In this document: positions 46,782-55,705 of the stretch, one piece after another
How the letters are laid out: the number at the start of each line of letters is the position of its first letter
Numbering within the stretch: position 1 is the stretch's first letter
Source of the DNA: Solibacillus sp. FSL W7-1436
GTDB taxonomy: Bacteria > Bacillota > Bacilli > Bacillales_A > Planococcaceae
Direction of reading: 5' to 3'
Assembly (NCBI RefSeq): GCF_038007305.1
Contig: NZ_JBBOWV010000001.1
Span: 687,501-751,500, forward strand
Length of the DNA stretch: 64,000 bases
Position numbers and translations under genes: made by a program
The notes under the pieces: generated by a model
Databases searched by the model: none
Told to the model about the DNA's origin: nothing
Seen by the model: the letters and a program-made list of their open reading frames with translations, nothing else

Positions 46782-47636
46782 TTATACTTTTTTGAAACCT
46801 TCGCCCAGTACTTCATATGCGTCCGAAACGATGACAAACGCTTGAGGGTCAACGGTTTTCAATACTTGTTTCAACCTTGTGAACTCGGTTTGGTAAACAA
46901 CGACCATTAATACCGGACGCTCCTCACCTGTATATCCGCCAAATGCCGGAAGCCTTGTAATCCCGCGATTGATCTCTTTATAAATCGCATCGCGCACATC
47001 CGTTTCTTTTTGTGTAATAATGTAAACCATTTTTGATTGGCTGAAACCTAGCTGTACAATATCAATCGTTTTTGTCGTGACATATAGACCAATTAACGCA
47101 TACAGTCCTTTTTCAAGGTCAAACACAATGGCAGCACTGACCGCAATCAGACCATCGATGAACAATACACTTGTCCCTAATGTTAAGCCTGTATATTTCG
47201 TAATAATCTGAGCAAGCAAATCCGTCCCGCCAGTTGAAGCATTCCCTTTAAAAACAAGACCTATCCCTAAACCGACAACAATCCCGCCAAAAATAGCCCC
47301 CAATAACGGGTTCAGCGTCCAAGGATCCCAGCTCTCCGTTAATATAACGAAGAAAGGAAGGGCAATCGTACCAATAAAGGATTTAATGCCGAACTTTTTC
47401 CCTAGTACAAGCACACCTGCTATAAATAAAGGAATATTGAATGCATACTGAACAATCCCGGCATTCCATCCGAATATGCCATGCAAAATTGTACTGATTC
47501 CGCTTACTCCGCCGGATGCGACCTGGTTTGGAAATAAAAACACATTAAAGCCGAACGCAATGACCGCTGCGCCGACAATGACAAATACATATTCCATAAC
47601 ACTGTTTTTCACTGAACTCTGTGAGCTATATGTCAT
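46782..47636 (-). CDS. YitT family membrane protein (DUF161/DUF2179)
   Basis: The 284-residue protein has about five or six N-terminal membrane helices (VIVGAAVIAFGFNVFLFPNQVASGGVSGISTI, GNASTGGTDLLAQII). A soluble C-terminal DUF2179 domain follows (KMVYIITQKETDVRDAIYKEINRGITRLPAFGGYTGEERPVLMVVV). The function of the family is not settled. The ATG at 47636 has GCGAGG six bases before it. It is the YvjA type, near the cytochrome gene as in Bacillus. Confidence 0.9.
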   Translation of the reverse strand: MTYSSQSSVKNSVMEYVFVIVGAAVIAFGFNVFLFPNQVASGGVSGISTILHGIFGWNAGIVQYAFNIPLFIAGVLVLGKKFGIKSFIGTIALPFFVILTESWDPWTLNPLLGAIFGGIVVGLGIGLVFKGNASTGGTDLLAQIITKYTGLTLGTSVLFIDGLIAVSAAIVFDLEKGLYALIGLYVTTKTIDIVQLGFSQSKMVYIITQKETDVRDAIYKEINRGITRLPAFGGYTGEERPVLMVVVYQTEFTRLKQVLKTVDPQAFVIVSDAYEVLGEGFKKV

Positions 47637-47754
47637 ACAAATCCTCGCTTCTTTTGTAAATTCCATTGAATTATAACAAATCCTACATTAAATGAGAACT
47701 TCATCTAACTAAAGGAAAAGCGCCCCATAAAAGGACGCATTTTTCATGTGCTTA

Positions 47755-48993
47755 TTATTGGATTATTAATGCTTCATCAACCCATGCTTTCACTTCTTCA
47801 TAAATCGGCAGAAGCCCGTCGACAGGTATGTTTAATTGCCGTGCTAAAGGTACAGCATTTTCCCAGTCCAATTTCCTTAATGAAGCAGCAAGCTGTAAAT
47901 ACGGCGTCATCTCCGTATGTTCACCGGAGATTGTTTCCAAAATCGTTTCCGATAGCGGCAATTGTGTAACGATTGCATTCATCGGGCGTTTTAATAAGGA
48001 ATCGATCAATGAAAACAGACCAACTAAAAAATACTCAGAGAAATTCTTTTTGTAATTAAGGCGGGCAATTTTTTCACATGCTTTTGCTCGGAACAAGGAT
48101 GCATACATTAACTCCTGAAATACATCGTTATTTCGCTTCACGTCAGATTCACGCATCGCCAGTAAATATATCCATCTCCGCAACTCCGTTAACCCTAGCA
48201 ATAAAATAGCCTGCTTAATCGAGCGGACTTTCGTTTTCGAACGTCTTGACGAACCATTGATTAATTTGAGCAACCGGTAGGATAATGAAATTTCCCGTTC
48301 AATATTGTTTGCCAATACATTTATATTTGCTTCATCATCCCGCAACAATGAGATGATCTGGAAATATTGAAACAGGTTTGCCGGTATATCAGTAGCCGTC
48401 AGTATTTGGGGTTTTTCAAAAAAGTAGCCTTGAAACAAGAAATACCCCGATTCTTTGGCTATTTCATACTGCTCACGCGTTTCCACTTTTTCTGCCAATA
48501 GTTTAATATGAGGAAATTTCTTTTTTATCGTATTTTCAATTGCCGCTCTCTCATTTTCACCTGTATGTAAAAAATCGATTTTTATATAATCAATGTGCCG
48601 AAAGAGCTCATCATAGATCAGAACTTCTTCATTAACGACAAAATCATCAAGCGCAATTTTATTTCCCGCATTTTTTAATTGTTTAAGCCGTTCGATTAAC
48701 GCCATTGTAATCGGAATATCTTCCAATATTTCAATGACAATTTGTCCATGCTCAATAAAATCCACTGACTCCTGCATAATCAGGGTTTCCGTAAAATTAA
48801 TGAATGATGGCTTTCCATTGGCTACTTCTTTAATGCCGATTGAAAGAAATGAATTGATTAGCAGCTCAACGGTTGCTGTATCTGCATCAATATTCGGAAA
48901 CTGGTTGGTGTAATTATTTCGATACAACAACTCATAAGCTACGATTTCTTCATGTCTGTTAAATATAGGTTGTCGCCCAACAAATACTTCCAT
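47755..48993 (-). CDS. EAL- and HDOD-domain signalling protein (YuxH type)
   Basis: The 412-residue protein starts MEVFVGRQPIFNRHEEIVAYELLYR. The first half is a degenerate EAL domain (YELLYR in place of EAL), so phosphodiesterase activity on c-di-GMP is doubtful. The second half is an HDOD domain (ISLSYRLLKLINGSSRRSKTKVRSIKQAILLLGLTELRRWIYLL). Such proteins are thought to bind partners. The ATG at 48993 has GGGG about ten bases upstream. It is divergent from the enoyl-CoA hydratase gene. Confidence 0.88.
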   Translation of the reverse strand: MEVFVGRQPIFNRHEEIVAYELLYRNNYTNQFPNIDADTATVELLINSFLSIGIKEVANGKPSFINFTETLIMQESVDFIEHGQIVIEILEDIPITMALIERLKQLKNAGNKIALDDFVVNEEVLIYDELFRHIDYIKIDFLHTGENERAAIENTIKKKFPHIKLLAEKVETREQYEIAKESGYFLFQGYFFEKPQILTATDIPANLFQYFQIISLLRDDEANINVLANNIEREISLSYRLLKLINGSSRRSKTKVRSIKQAILLLGLTELRRWIYLLAMRESDVKRNNDVFQELMYASLFRAKACEKIARLNYKKNFSEYFLVGLFSLIDSLLKRPMNAIVTQLPLSETILETISGEHTEMTPYLQLAASLRKLDWENAVPLARQLNIPVDGLLPIYEEVKAWVDEALIIQ

Positions 48994-49112
48994 TTTGTAA
49001 TTTCCCCAATACTCGTATATTTTCTCTCTATTTATTATGGAATTTGCTGTTATTTTGCAATTTTCCAATGTACTATAAAATTAGATTAACAAAATTCAAG
49101 GAGGCAGTAAAT

Positions 49113-49889
49113 GTGAACACTGTAAAATACGAGCAAAAAGACTTTATTGCATATGTAACACTTGATCGCCCCGATATGTTAAACGCTTTTAATTATGAAA
49201 TGCTGGAACAATTACGCAATGTTATTGAATCCATTCAAATCCACCCTGATATTCGACTTGTCATCATTACAGGTTCCGGTGATAAAGCCTTTTCGGTTGG
49301 TGCGGACTTAAAAGAACGAAAAACTTTGCCGGATACACTGGTGAAACGTAACTTAAACCGGTTCGGGGAAGTATTCACGCTCATTGAGCAACTACCGCAA
49401 CCGACGATTTGTGTATTAAATGGCTATGCCTTTGGTGGCGGGTTAGAGCTTGCACTTGCTTGCGATTTCCGTATAGCGGCTGAAACGGTTTCCCTCGGCT
49501 TAACGGAAACAGGCTTAGGCATCATTCCGGGAGCTGGCGGAACACAGCGACTGCCGCGCTTAATCGGTGAAGCAAAAGCATTGGAGCTTATTTTGACAGC
49601 AAAACGAATGACAGCGCATGAAGCACTTGATTATGGTGTCGTTACAAAAGTGGCACCGGTCGAAAGTTTACATGAAGTGACGGCCGACTTTGCCGCACTT
49701 ATTTTACGCAATGCGCCAATTGCCATCCAGCAGGCTAAATTTGCTGTAAAACAAGGGATGAAAACAGATATTCAAACGGGCCTTCAAATTGAACGAAAAG
49801 CCTATGAACTGACGATTCCTACCGAAGACCGCATTGAAGCACTGAATGCCTTTGCCGAAAAAAGAACTCCACAGTTTAAAGGAAGATAA
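49113..49889 (+). CDS. Enoyl-CoA hydratase/isomerase
   Basis: The 258-residue crotonase-fold enzyme shows the oxyanion-hole segments GDKAFSVGADLKER and NGYAFGGGLELALACDFRIA. The catalytic Glu pair region is TETGLGIIPGAGGTQRLPRLIG. It would hydrate 2-enoyl-CoA in fatty-acid or branched-chain breakdown. The GTG at 49113 is favoured because AAGGAGG lies ten bases before it. The overlapping ATG one base earlier frame-shifts into a stop, and an upstream ATG has no site. Confidence 0.9.
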   Translation: MNTVKYEQKDFIAYVTLDRPDMLNAFNYEMLEQLRNVIESIQIHPDIRLVIITGSGDKAFSVGADLKERKTLPDTLVKRNLNRFGEVFTLIEQLPQPTICVLNGYAFGGGLELALACDFRIAAETVSLGLTETGLGIIPGAGGTQRLPRLIGEAKALELILTAKRMTAHEALDYGVVTKVAPVESLHEVTADFAALILRNAPIAIQQAKFAVKQGMKTDIQTGLQIERKAYELTIPTEDRIEALNAFAEKRTPQFKGR

Positions 49890-49931
49890 TTAACTAAAGA
49901 AATAGACTACCGCCCAACAATAAACTGCCGA

Positions 49932-49969
49932 AAGGGCAAGAACGTAGATTAATCAACAATCTTGCCCTT
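49932..49969 (+). terminator. Terminator after the enoyl-CoA hydratase gene
   Basis: AAGGGCAAGA and TCTTGCCCTT pair around an 18-base loop, between two convergent genes. Confidence 0.65.
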
Positions 49970-49992
49970 CTAATATGTGTTCAAATATTTGA

Positions 49993-51114
49993 TCAGTATT
50001 CTTCTGCATTTTGATACCGCTCATACTCATCCAGATCGTAGCCGTATTTTGTTGCATAAATTAAACCCTTTTCCAGCAGGCTTTCACTGTATGATGAGTC
50101 AACGTTAAAATACTTTGCCAAATCTACAAATTCAGCCGGATTATTAATGAATGGCTCATACATTTCAAATACATCCTTCGCTTTATCTAATTGATCTGTT
50201 GCTATATAAGCATCAATGAGTGCCAATGAGACAAAAGGTGTATACACATTAAGTTTACCGTGCTCCTCATTTAATGCTTCAGCATACTGAATAAATCCTT
50301 CATGATTGCCTTGTAAATTTGTGGCTTCACGTATGTAACTTCGGTTAATTTCAAAGTTGTGATGAAATGTATCATACGGCTCGTCAATTAGGCGCGTCCA
50401 CGCCTCCTGGAATGAAGTCTTTGCCGTTTGTTCCATCAAGTCTTTTAAAATATGATTTCCGTATTTCTCTATTAAATACATAGTGCCGTAAAAGCCTTGA
50501 ATATAAATCGTATTACTATTTACCCCTTGCTCTGTCTCTAGTTGCGGGAATGGCAGTACGGTAAACATCGGTCCGTATTTCACCAGCACATGATTCATTA
50601 ATTCATATTCGAACGTTAACGCTACCCCTTCATCCAGCCATTTCGGTATTTCTGTCGGCTCAATACCTAATGCATTTATATATTCCCAAAATAAGTGATG
50701 ACTATATTCATGCGCAATTGTCGATACTAAATCTCCTGTAAATTGTCCATCAACTGCAATGGCTTTTACAGTCGGATTGTATATACCTAAATTATTTCCC
50801 CCTAAATATAAATTATAAATTCGGTTTTCAGGCAACGATACAAATAGGTCGACCTTCTCCGGATTGATGACATCAAACAGTAATGATGCACGATCCGTCA
50901 CTTTATTGAGACTATCTTCTACTTCATTTACATCAACTGCTACATTTTTATTAAGAAGCACATCGACATCTTCCAATTTTAGTTCCGTATAATCTTCTCT
51001 ATATGAAAAGATTAATTTAGAAGGTAAATGTGGGTTCAAAACTAAAAAAACACACCCCAAAATGATGATAAATAAAATGAATCCTGTAATTTTGGTGACT
51101 TTTGATAAGCGCAA
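49993..51114 (-). CDS. Membrane-anchored zinc metallopeptidase (gluzincin, MA-like)
   Basis: The 373-residue protein has an N-terminal membrane anchor (about 9-27) and an extracellular domain with the zinc motif HEYSH at 135-139. The third ligand is Glu162 in WLDEG, the gluzincin pattern. The rest is helical and tetratricopeptide-like. The substrate is unknown. It follows the S9 peptidase gene by about 80 bases, with a terminator between them, so the two may be expressed separately. I know no characterised close relative. Confidence 0.8.
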   Translation of the reverse strand: MRLSKVTKITGFILFIIILGCVFLVLNPHLPSKLIFSYREDYTELKLEDVDVLLNKNVAVDVNEVEDSLNKVTDRASLLFDVINPEKVDLFVSLPENRIYNLYLGGNNLGIYNPTVKAIAVDGQFTGDLVSTIAHEYSHHLFWEYINALGIEPTEIPKWLDEGVALTFEYELMNHVLVKYGPMFTVLPFPQLETEQGVNSNTIYIQGFYGTMYLIEKYGNHILKDLMEQTAKTSFQEAWTRLIDEPYDTFHHNFEINRSYIREATNLQGNHEGFIQYAEALNEEHGKLNVYTPFVSLALIDAYIATDQLDKAKDVFEMYEPFINNPAEFVDLAKYFNVDSSYSESLLEKGLIYATKYGYDLDEYERYQNAEEY

Positions 51115-51144
51115 AATACTCCCCCTCTCTCACTATTTGTAAAA

Positions 51145-51177
51145 TAGCCAACTATCTAAAAAATAGATAGTTGGCTA
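51145..51177 (-). terminator. Terminator after the S9 peptidase gene
   Basis: TAGCCAACTATCTA and TAGATAGTTGGCTA pair fully around a five-base loop. A T-run follows on the minus strand. Confidence 0.85.
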
Positions 51178-51193
51178 CTCATCTTAACATCTA

Positions 51194-53167
51194 TTATAAA
51201 TACTTCTCAAACCATCCTGTAATTTGCTCAAGTCGTTCTAATCGCAAGTTCGGGATGCCTGTACGTGACAGGTTATGGTCACATTCAGGGAAGCGGACGA
51301 AGCCGACCTCTTTGCCCATTTTCTTAAGCGTAATATAAAGTTGCTCTGCCTGCTCGATCGGGCAGCGGAAATCACGTTCACTATGCAAAATAAGGAGCGG
51401 TGTTTCCACATTAGCCGCATATTTCAGCGGTGAGTGGTGCCACAGTTTTTCCACATCGTTCATATCTGCGAGCATTTGCCATTCAGAGAAATAATAACCG
51501 ATATCCGATACACCGTAGAAGCTGATCCAGTTTGAGATCGAACGTTGGGTAACAGCTGCTTTAAAGCGGTTCGTATGACCAACAACCCAGTTCGTCATAA
51601 AGCCGCCATAGCTTCCGCCCGTAATCCCTAGACGTGACTCATCGATCCATGCATAGTTTTCCAGCGCATAATCAACACCGGCCATAATATCTTCATAGTC
51701 CCCATCACCATAATTACCGCGCACACCGTCAACAAACTCCTGACTGTAGCCATGACTGCCTCGCGGGTTTACGTAAAGCACGCCATACCCTTTCGCCGCC
51801 AACAGCTGCATCTCATGGAAAAACGTATTCGCATATAAAGTATGCGGTCCGCCGTGCACTTCAACAATTAACGGATATGTTTCCCCTTCCGTATACTGTG
51901 CAGGCTTCATAATCCAGCCATGTACAGTTAAACCGTCCTTTGATGTATACGAAATCGCTTCCGGTTCAGACAGCGTCGTCTCCTGTAAAAACTTTTCGTT
52001 AAACGCTGTTAACTGCTGGCGCTCACCTGTTGTAATATCATAGTCAAACAGCTCCCCGGGGAATGTTCCATTGGATACCGTCATTAATGCACGGTTACCG
52101 TTTTTAAAAATCGCATAGCCGTATACATGCTCATTTTCCGGTGACGCAGGATATAGTGCCCCCTCCAATGTTGCATAATATAAGCGGATATCCCCTTCAG
52201 TCGATACTTGGAAATACAGATCATTGTTTTCCGTCCACACTACAGATGGCGCTGATACACCTTGCTGAATGTCTGCAACCGCATAATCACCAACCGGCAA
52301 GTCCAGCATATCCGTCAGCTTTTGAGTTGTTTTCGTATCTGTATCATAAATATAAACATGGCCATGTGTAGCATTTCTGAATGTATGATCCGAACCGCCA
52401 AATGCAATGTAACGGTCATCAAATGAAAACTCAGCTCCACCAAAGTAGCCATCCTCATCAATTAGTACCGTTTCTTCTTTCGATTCTACATCAACAAGGT
52501 AAAGCGGTGTACGGAACACATTATCCGTATTTTCTGCACGGTTCACACCGATCACCAATGTTTTCCCGTCATGTGAAATGCCCTGTAAGCTATGAGAATA
52601 ATCGCCTTCTGTAAATGTATTTACTTCTTTCGTCGCTAAATCAACAGAAGCAATTTGTGTATAGCGGTCCTGCTTCAATAACCCGACACTGTCTGCTTTG
52701 TATTTCATTTTATCCACGACATAGGCTTTCGGGAATTTCGAATCTTCCTTTTCTTCCTCTTTCGTAATGTCCAGCCCTTTTTTCACTGTACTTGTGATCC
52801 AGACTTTCTCCCCACAAGGGCTCCATAAAAATGTATTGACGCCATTTGGAAGAGTCGTCATTTCCTGTGCTTCCCCGCCACGGCGGTTTAATATGTATAG
52901 TTGCTGTTTTTCATTGCGCTTCACTAAAAATGCGACCTTTTTGCCATCCGGTGACCACTCAGGATTCGTCACTCGCTCATTGCCGTAAGTCCATTGCGTT
53001 GTTTCACCTGATTCCAGGTCGATATGGAACAAATGCGCATTGTAATTATTTTCTTCTTTATTAATCTCTGTTCGTATAAAAACCGCCTCTTGCTCATTTG
53101 GCGCAAGTACCGGATTTGTAATGGATTGAATATCGAACAAGCTTTCTTTAGTAATTAACTTTGTCAT
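51194..53167 (-). CDS. S9 family prolyl oligopeptidase / acylaminoacyl peptidase
   Basis: The 657-residue enzyme has an N-terminal beta-propeller (WSPDGKKVAFLV, FLWSPCGEKVWITST, FSFDDRYIAFGG). The C-terminal alpha/beta hydrolase carries the Ser in GITGGSYGGFMTNW, a likely Asp in LHSERDFRCPIEQAE and the His in FPECDHNLSRTG. No signal peptide is seen, so it is probably cytoplasmic and trims small peptides. The family also includes acylaminoacyl peptidases, and the exact specificity is unknown. AGAGGTG precedes the ATG. Confidence 0.93.
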   Translation of the reverse strand: MTKLITKESLFDIQSITNPVLAPNEQEAVFIRTEINKEENNYNAHLFHIDLESGETTQWTYGNERVTNPEWSPDGKKVAFLVKRNEKQQLYILNRRGGEAQEMTTLPNGVNTFLWSPCGEKVWITSTVKKGLDITKEEEKEDSKFPKAYVVDKMKYKADSVGLLKQDRYTQIASVDLATKEVNTFTEGDYSHSLQGISHDGKTLVIGVNRAENTDNVFRTPLYLVDVESKEETVLIDEDGYFGGAEFSFDDRYIAFGGSDHTFRNATHGHVYIYDTDTKTTQKLTDMLDLPVGDYAVADIQQGVSAPSVVWTENNDLYFQVSTEGDIRLYYATLEGALYPASPENEHVYGYAIFKNGNRALMTVSNGTFPGELFDYDITTGERQQLTAFNEKFLQETTLSEPEAISYTSKDGLTVHGWIMKPAQYTEGETYPLIVEVHGGPHTLYANTFFHEMQLLAAKGYGVLYVNPRGSHGYSQEFVDGVRGNYGDGDYEDIMAGVDYALENYAWIDESRLGITGGSYGGFMTNWVVGHTNRFKAAVTQRSISNWISFYGVSDIGYYFSEWQMLADMNDVEKLWHHSPLKYAANVETPLLILHSERDFRCPIEQAEQLYITLKKMGKEVGFVRFPECDHNLSRTGIPNLRLERLEQITGWFEKYL

Positions 53168-53304
53168 TAAAACACCTCTTCATTTATTTCGATTCCCGTA
53201 ATAACAATGTAACATCTTTTATTTGAAATTTCAAAATATAAATATATAAGAATAAAAGTTTAACCATCTACTCATAGGGATTCTTATTTAGTTCCGGTTT
53301 TCTT

Positions 53305-53392
53305 TTGGCGGGGCCGCATAGCAGCAGTAAAGGCACGCCGTAAACGTCGCACCTTTACTGCTGCTATTATTGCGGCTTGGGACTCCCGCCAA
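53305..53392. repeat. Large palindrome with TTGGCGGG/CCCGCCAA ends (hairpin 1)
   Basis: The ends TTGGCGGG and CCCGCCAA pair. Inside, CCGCA with TGCGG and AGCAGCAGTAAAGG with CCTTTACTGCTGCT extend the stem around a short loop. It differs in interior from the two hairpins at 53586 and 53828 but has the same ends. A second hairpin, CGGCGC...GCGCCG, follows at 53432-53455. Confidence 0.85.
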
Positions 53393-53585
53393 ATCAATAG
53401 TTTCCGGCTCTAAACCATAACGCCCTATAGTCGGCGCTTACGGTGGTAGGCGCCGTTTCTACGTATAAAGTTAATCTTTCTCTATAAAAAAATTAAGAAG
53501 GCAGTTCCCTATAAGTACGCAAGGCGCCTTGCAAAAGCATAGCGCCTCCCGATATAAGCAACGATAGAAACAACGGAACCTTAGA

Positions 53586-53668
53586 TTGGCGGGCGTTCCA
53601 CAAAGCACGAAGAAAAGTCGCAAAGACATGTGCAACATGGCTTGGTGACTTTGTGCTTTGCCCGCCAA
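53586..53668. repeat. 83-bp palindrome, copy A
   Basis: TTGGCGGGC pairs with GCCCGCCAA, AAAGCAC with GTGCTTT and AAAGTC with GACTTT, giving a long interrupted stem. A near copy is at 53828. Confidence 0.85.
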
Positions 53669-53827
53669 TAAACACCGGTTCCCTATAAGAAGCTTTATAA
53701 GAACACTCCCTATACTTCAAACTATCTCCCCTTATAAGAAGGCAGTTCCCTATAAGTACGCAAGGCGCCTTGCGAAGGCACAGCGCCTCCCGATATAAGC
53801 AACGATAGAAACACCGGAACCTTATGA

Positions 53828-53910
53828 TTGGCGGGCTTTCCACAAAGCACGAAGAAAAGTCGCAAAGACATGTGCAACATGGCTTGGTGAGTTTGTGCTT
53901 TGCCCGCCAA
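53828..53910. repeat. 83-bp palindrome, copy B
   Basis: It has the same structure as copy A with a few changes. It is flanked on both sides by AACACCGGAA, which could be a target duplication or part of the surrounding repeat. Confidence 0.85.
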
Positions 53911-53976
53911 AGAACACCGGAATCCTATAAGAACCCTTATAAGAACACTCCCCCAACCGTACCTTATTTACCATTT

Positions 53977-54010
53977 TAAAAAACACCCGCCACAACGTAT
54001 GGCAGGTGCT
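53977..54010 (-). terminator. Terminator after the acyl-CoA ligase gene
   Basis: CACCCGCCA and TGGCAGGTG pair around a short loop, followed by T residues on the minus strand, a few bases after the stop. Confidence 0.8.
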
Positions 54011-54016
54011 AGAATG

Positions 54017-55576
54017 TTATGTTCTTGCGATTTCTTTTAAAGAACGGCGCAGAATTTTACCTGTTGTGTTTTTCGGAAGCTCGTCCAAAACTTCAATAAC
54101 AGTCGGCACTTTGTATTTCACAATACGGTCTGCACAGAACTCGCGAATCGCTTCGATAGTTAAAGTCGGATCCTTCAACACAACGTAAGCATGTACCGCC
54201 TCACCGAAATCCGGATCCGGGAAGCCTACGACAGCCGCTTCCACAATCCCTTCATGCGAGAACAATACCTCTTCCACTTCACGAGGATAAACATTGTAAC
54301 CGCCTACAATTATCATATCCTTTTTGCGGTCGACGATGTAGAAGTAACCTTCCTCGTCTTTTCTTGCCAAGTCACCTGTATATAACCAGCCGTCGCGAAT
54401 CGCTACAGCAGTTTCTTCCGGCATGTTGTAGTAGCCTTTCATGACATTCGGACCGCGTACGATCAGCTCGCCTACTTCACCAACGCCCACTTCATCGCCA
54501 TTTTCATCGACCACTTTATTTTCTACATTGCTGATCGACTGTCCGATTGAGCCTGGTTTACGCTCACGGTCTGTCGGGTTGAAACAAGTAACCGGCGAAG
54601 CTTCCGATAAGCCGTATCCTTCAGAAATTCGTACATTGAACTTTTGCTCAAAGTTGTGCAGCAATGATACAGGTAATGAAGCACCACCTGAAATCGCCAT
54701 ACGAACTGTAGAAAATGCAGCAACATCCGCTTTGTCATATTGATAAAGGAAATTATACATCGTCGGAACGCCAGCAAATACCGTCGCTTTATAAGCCGAA
54801 ATCAATTCGAAAATTTCTCCCGGACTAAATCGTGGCGCCAACAAAATCGTAGCTCCTCTTGTTAACGGTGAATTGACAACTACCGTTAATGCAAACACAT
54901 GGAAAACCGGCAATGTTGCCACAACACGGTCTTCGGATGTCATTTTTAAGTAATCGCCAATATCTCTGGCATTTGAGAATAAATTATTATGTGTCAGCAT
55001 GGCACCTTTCGGATGACCTGTCGTACCGGACGTATATAGAATAATGGCCGTATCATCCGGCGCGACTTCTACAGGATCCGTTGTACGTGCTGTTGTTGCT
55101 AAAACTTGTGAAAACAGCTTCGTCTTTTCTTTTGCACCATCTGAAAGCGCGGCATATTTTTCGCCGATGTCTTCTGTCGTTTCGCAAATGATATATTGTT
55201 CTACTTGCGGGAATCTATGCACCCCTGCTTCCACAAGCGGTAATAATAAATCAAGTGCGATGACAGCTTTTACATCACCATTTTGGATAATGTATGAAAT
55301 TTCATCTGCTGTATAGATTGGATTAATCGGAATTGCCACAGCACCAATACGCATTGACGCGTATAAACTAATGATGAAATGCGGTGTATTTCCTAATAAT
55401 AACGCAATATGGTCGCCCTTTTTTACACCTAAATCTTCCAAAGCAGCTGCAAAGCGTGCAACCGATTGCTCCAGTTCACCGTAAGATGTGCCTTTACCTA
55501 AAAAGTAGTACGCTGTTTTTTCTGGTTGTTCGAAAGCTTGTTGTCTTACCTTTTCAACTAAATTCAATACACCCAT
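54017..55576 (-). CDS. lcfB: Long-chain fatty-acid-CoA ligase
   Basis: This 519-residue AMP-forming ligase activates fatty acids with ATP and CoA. It shows the P-loop ILYTSGTTGHPKGAMLTHNN, the ISEGYGLSEASPVTCFN motif and the hinge YTGDLARKDEEGYFYIVDRKKDMIIVGGYNVYPREVEE. The last lysine is in PKNTTGKILRR. It is most like the LcfB/YhfL group. A promoter and a FadR-like box precede it, fitting control by fatty-acid supply. yhfH and lplJ relatives lie nearby, as in the Bacillus yhf region. Confidence 0.92.
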   Translation of the reverse strand: MGVLNLVEKVRQQAFEQPEKTAYYFLGKGTSYGELEQSVARFAAALEDLGVKKGDHIALLLGNTPHFIISLYASMRIGAVAIPINPIYTADEISYIIQNGDVKAVIALDLLLPLVEAGVHRFPQVEQYIICETTEDIGEKYAALSDGAKEKTKLFSQVLATTARTTDPVEVAPDDTAIILYTSGTTGHPKGAMLTHNNLFSNARDIGDYLKMTSEDRVVATLPVFHVFALTVVVNSPLTRGATILLAPRFSPGEIFELISAYKATVFAGVPTMYNFLYQYDKADVAAFSTVRMAISGGASLPVSLLHNFEQKFNVRISEGYGLSEASPVTCFNPTDRERKPGSIGQSISNVENKVVDENGDEVGVGEVGELIVRGPNVMKGYYNMPEETAVAIRDGWLYTGDLARKDEEGYFYIVDRKKDMIIVGGYNVYPREVEEVLFSHEGIVEAAVVGFPDPDFGEAVHAYVVLKDPTLTIEAIREFCADRIVKYKVPTVIEVLDELPKNTTGKILRRSLKEIART

Positions 55577-55592
55577 CCCCCTATGCGTAAAA

Positions 55593-55609
55593 TGAAAAAA
55601 TATTCACTC
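55593..55609 (-). promoter_or_regulatory. FadR-like operator upstream of the acyl-CoA ligase gene
   Basis: TGAAAAAATATTCACTC matches 13 of 17 positions of the Bacillus FadR box (TGAATGA-TA-TCATTCA). It lies between the promoter and the start codon. Confidence 0.5.
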
Positions 55610-55616
55610 TATTAGC

Positions 55617-55645
55617 ATTATAGAATAAGTATATTAATAAAACAA
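55617..55645 (-). promoter_or_regulatory. Promoter of the acyl-CoA ligase gene
   Basis: On the minus strand TTGTTT (55645-55640), a 17-base spacer and a perfect TATAAT (55622-55617). The start point would fall next to the FadR-like box. Confidence 0.65.
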
Positions 55646-55705
55646 TATGAAAATCTCGTTTATTCACAAATATTGTACTAAAATCATTTTTTCTCTATTT
55701 TTCAC

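Larger units (their letters stand above)
53495..53932. repeat. Tandem ~196-bp unit repeated with a 241-bp step
   Basis: AAGAAGGCAGTTCCCTATAAG starts at 53495 and again at 53736. The two units are about 95 percent alike by eye and end in CTATAAGAA. Each carries AAGGCGCCTT and an 83-bp palindrome (53586-53668, 53828-53910). The spacer repeats TTATAAGAACACTCCC. The 849-base gap between the S9 peptidase and acyl-CoA ligase genes contains only these repeats and a terminator. The repeated unit shifts frame between copies, so it is not coding. Confidence 0.88.

Noticed and set aside
53471-53910. Repeated minus-strand frames with MAGKAQ starts and similar
   Set aside because: They lie in the repeated palindromic units and change frame between copies, so they are not conserved as protein.
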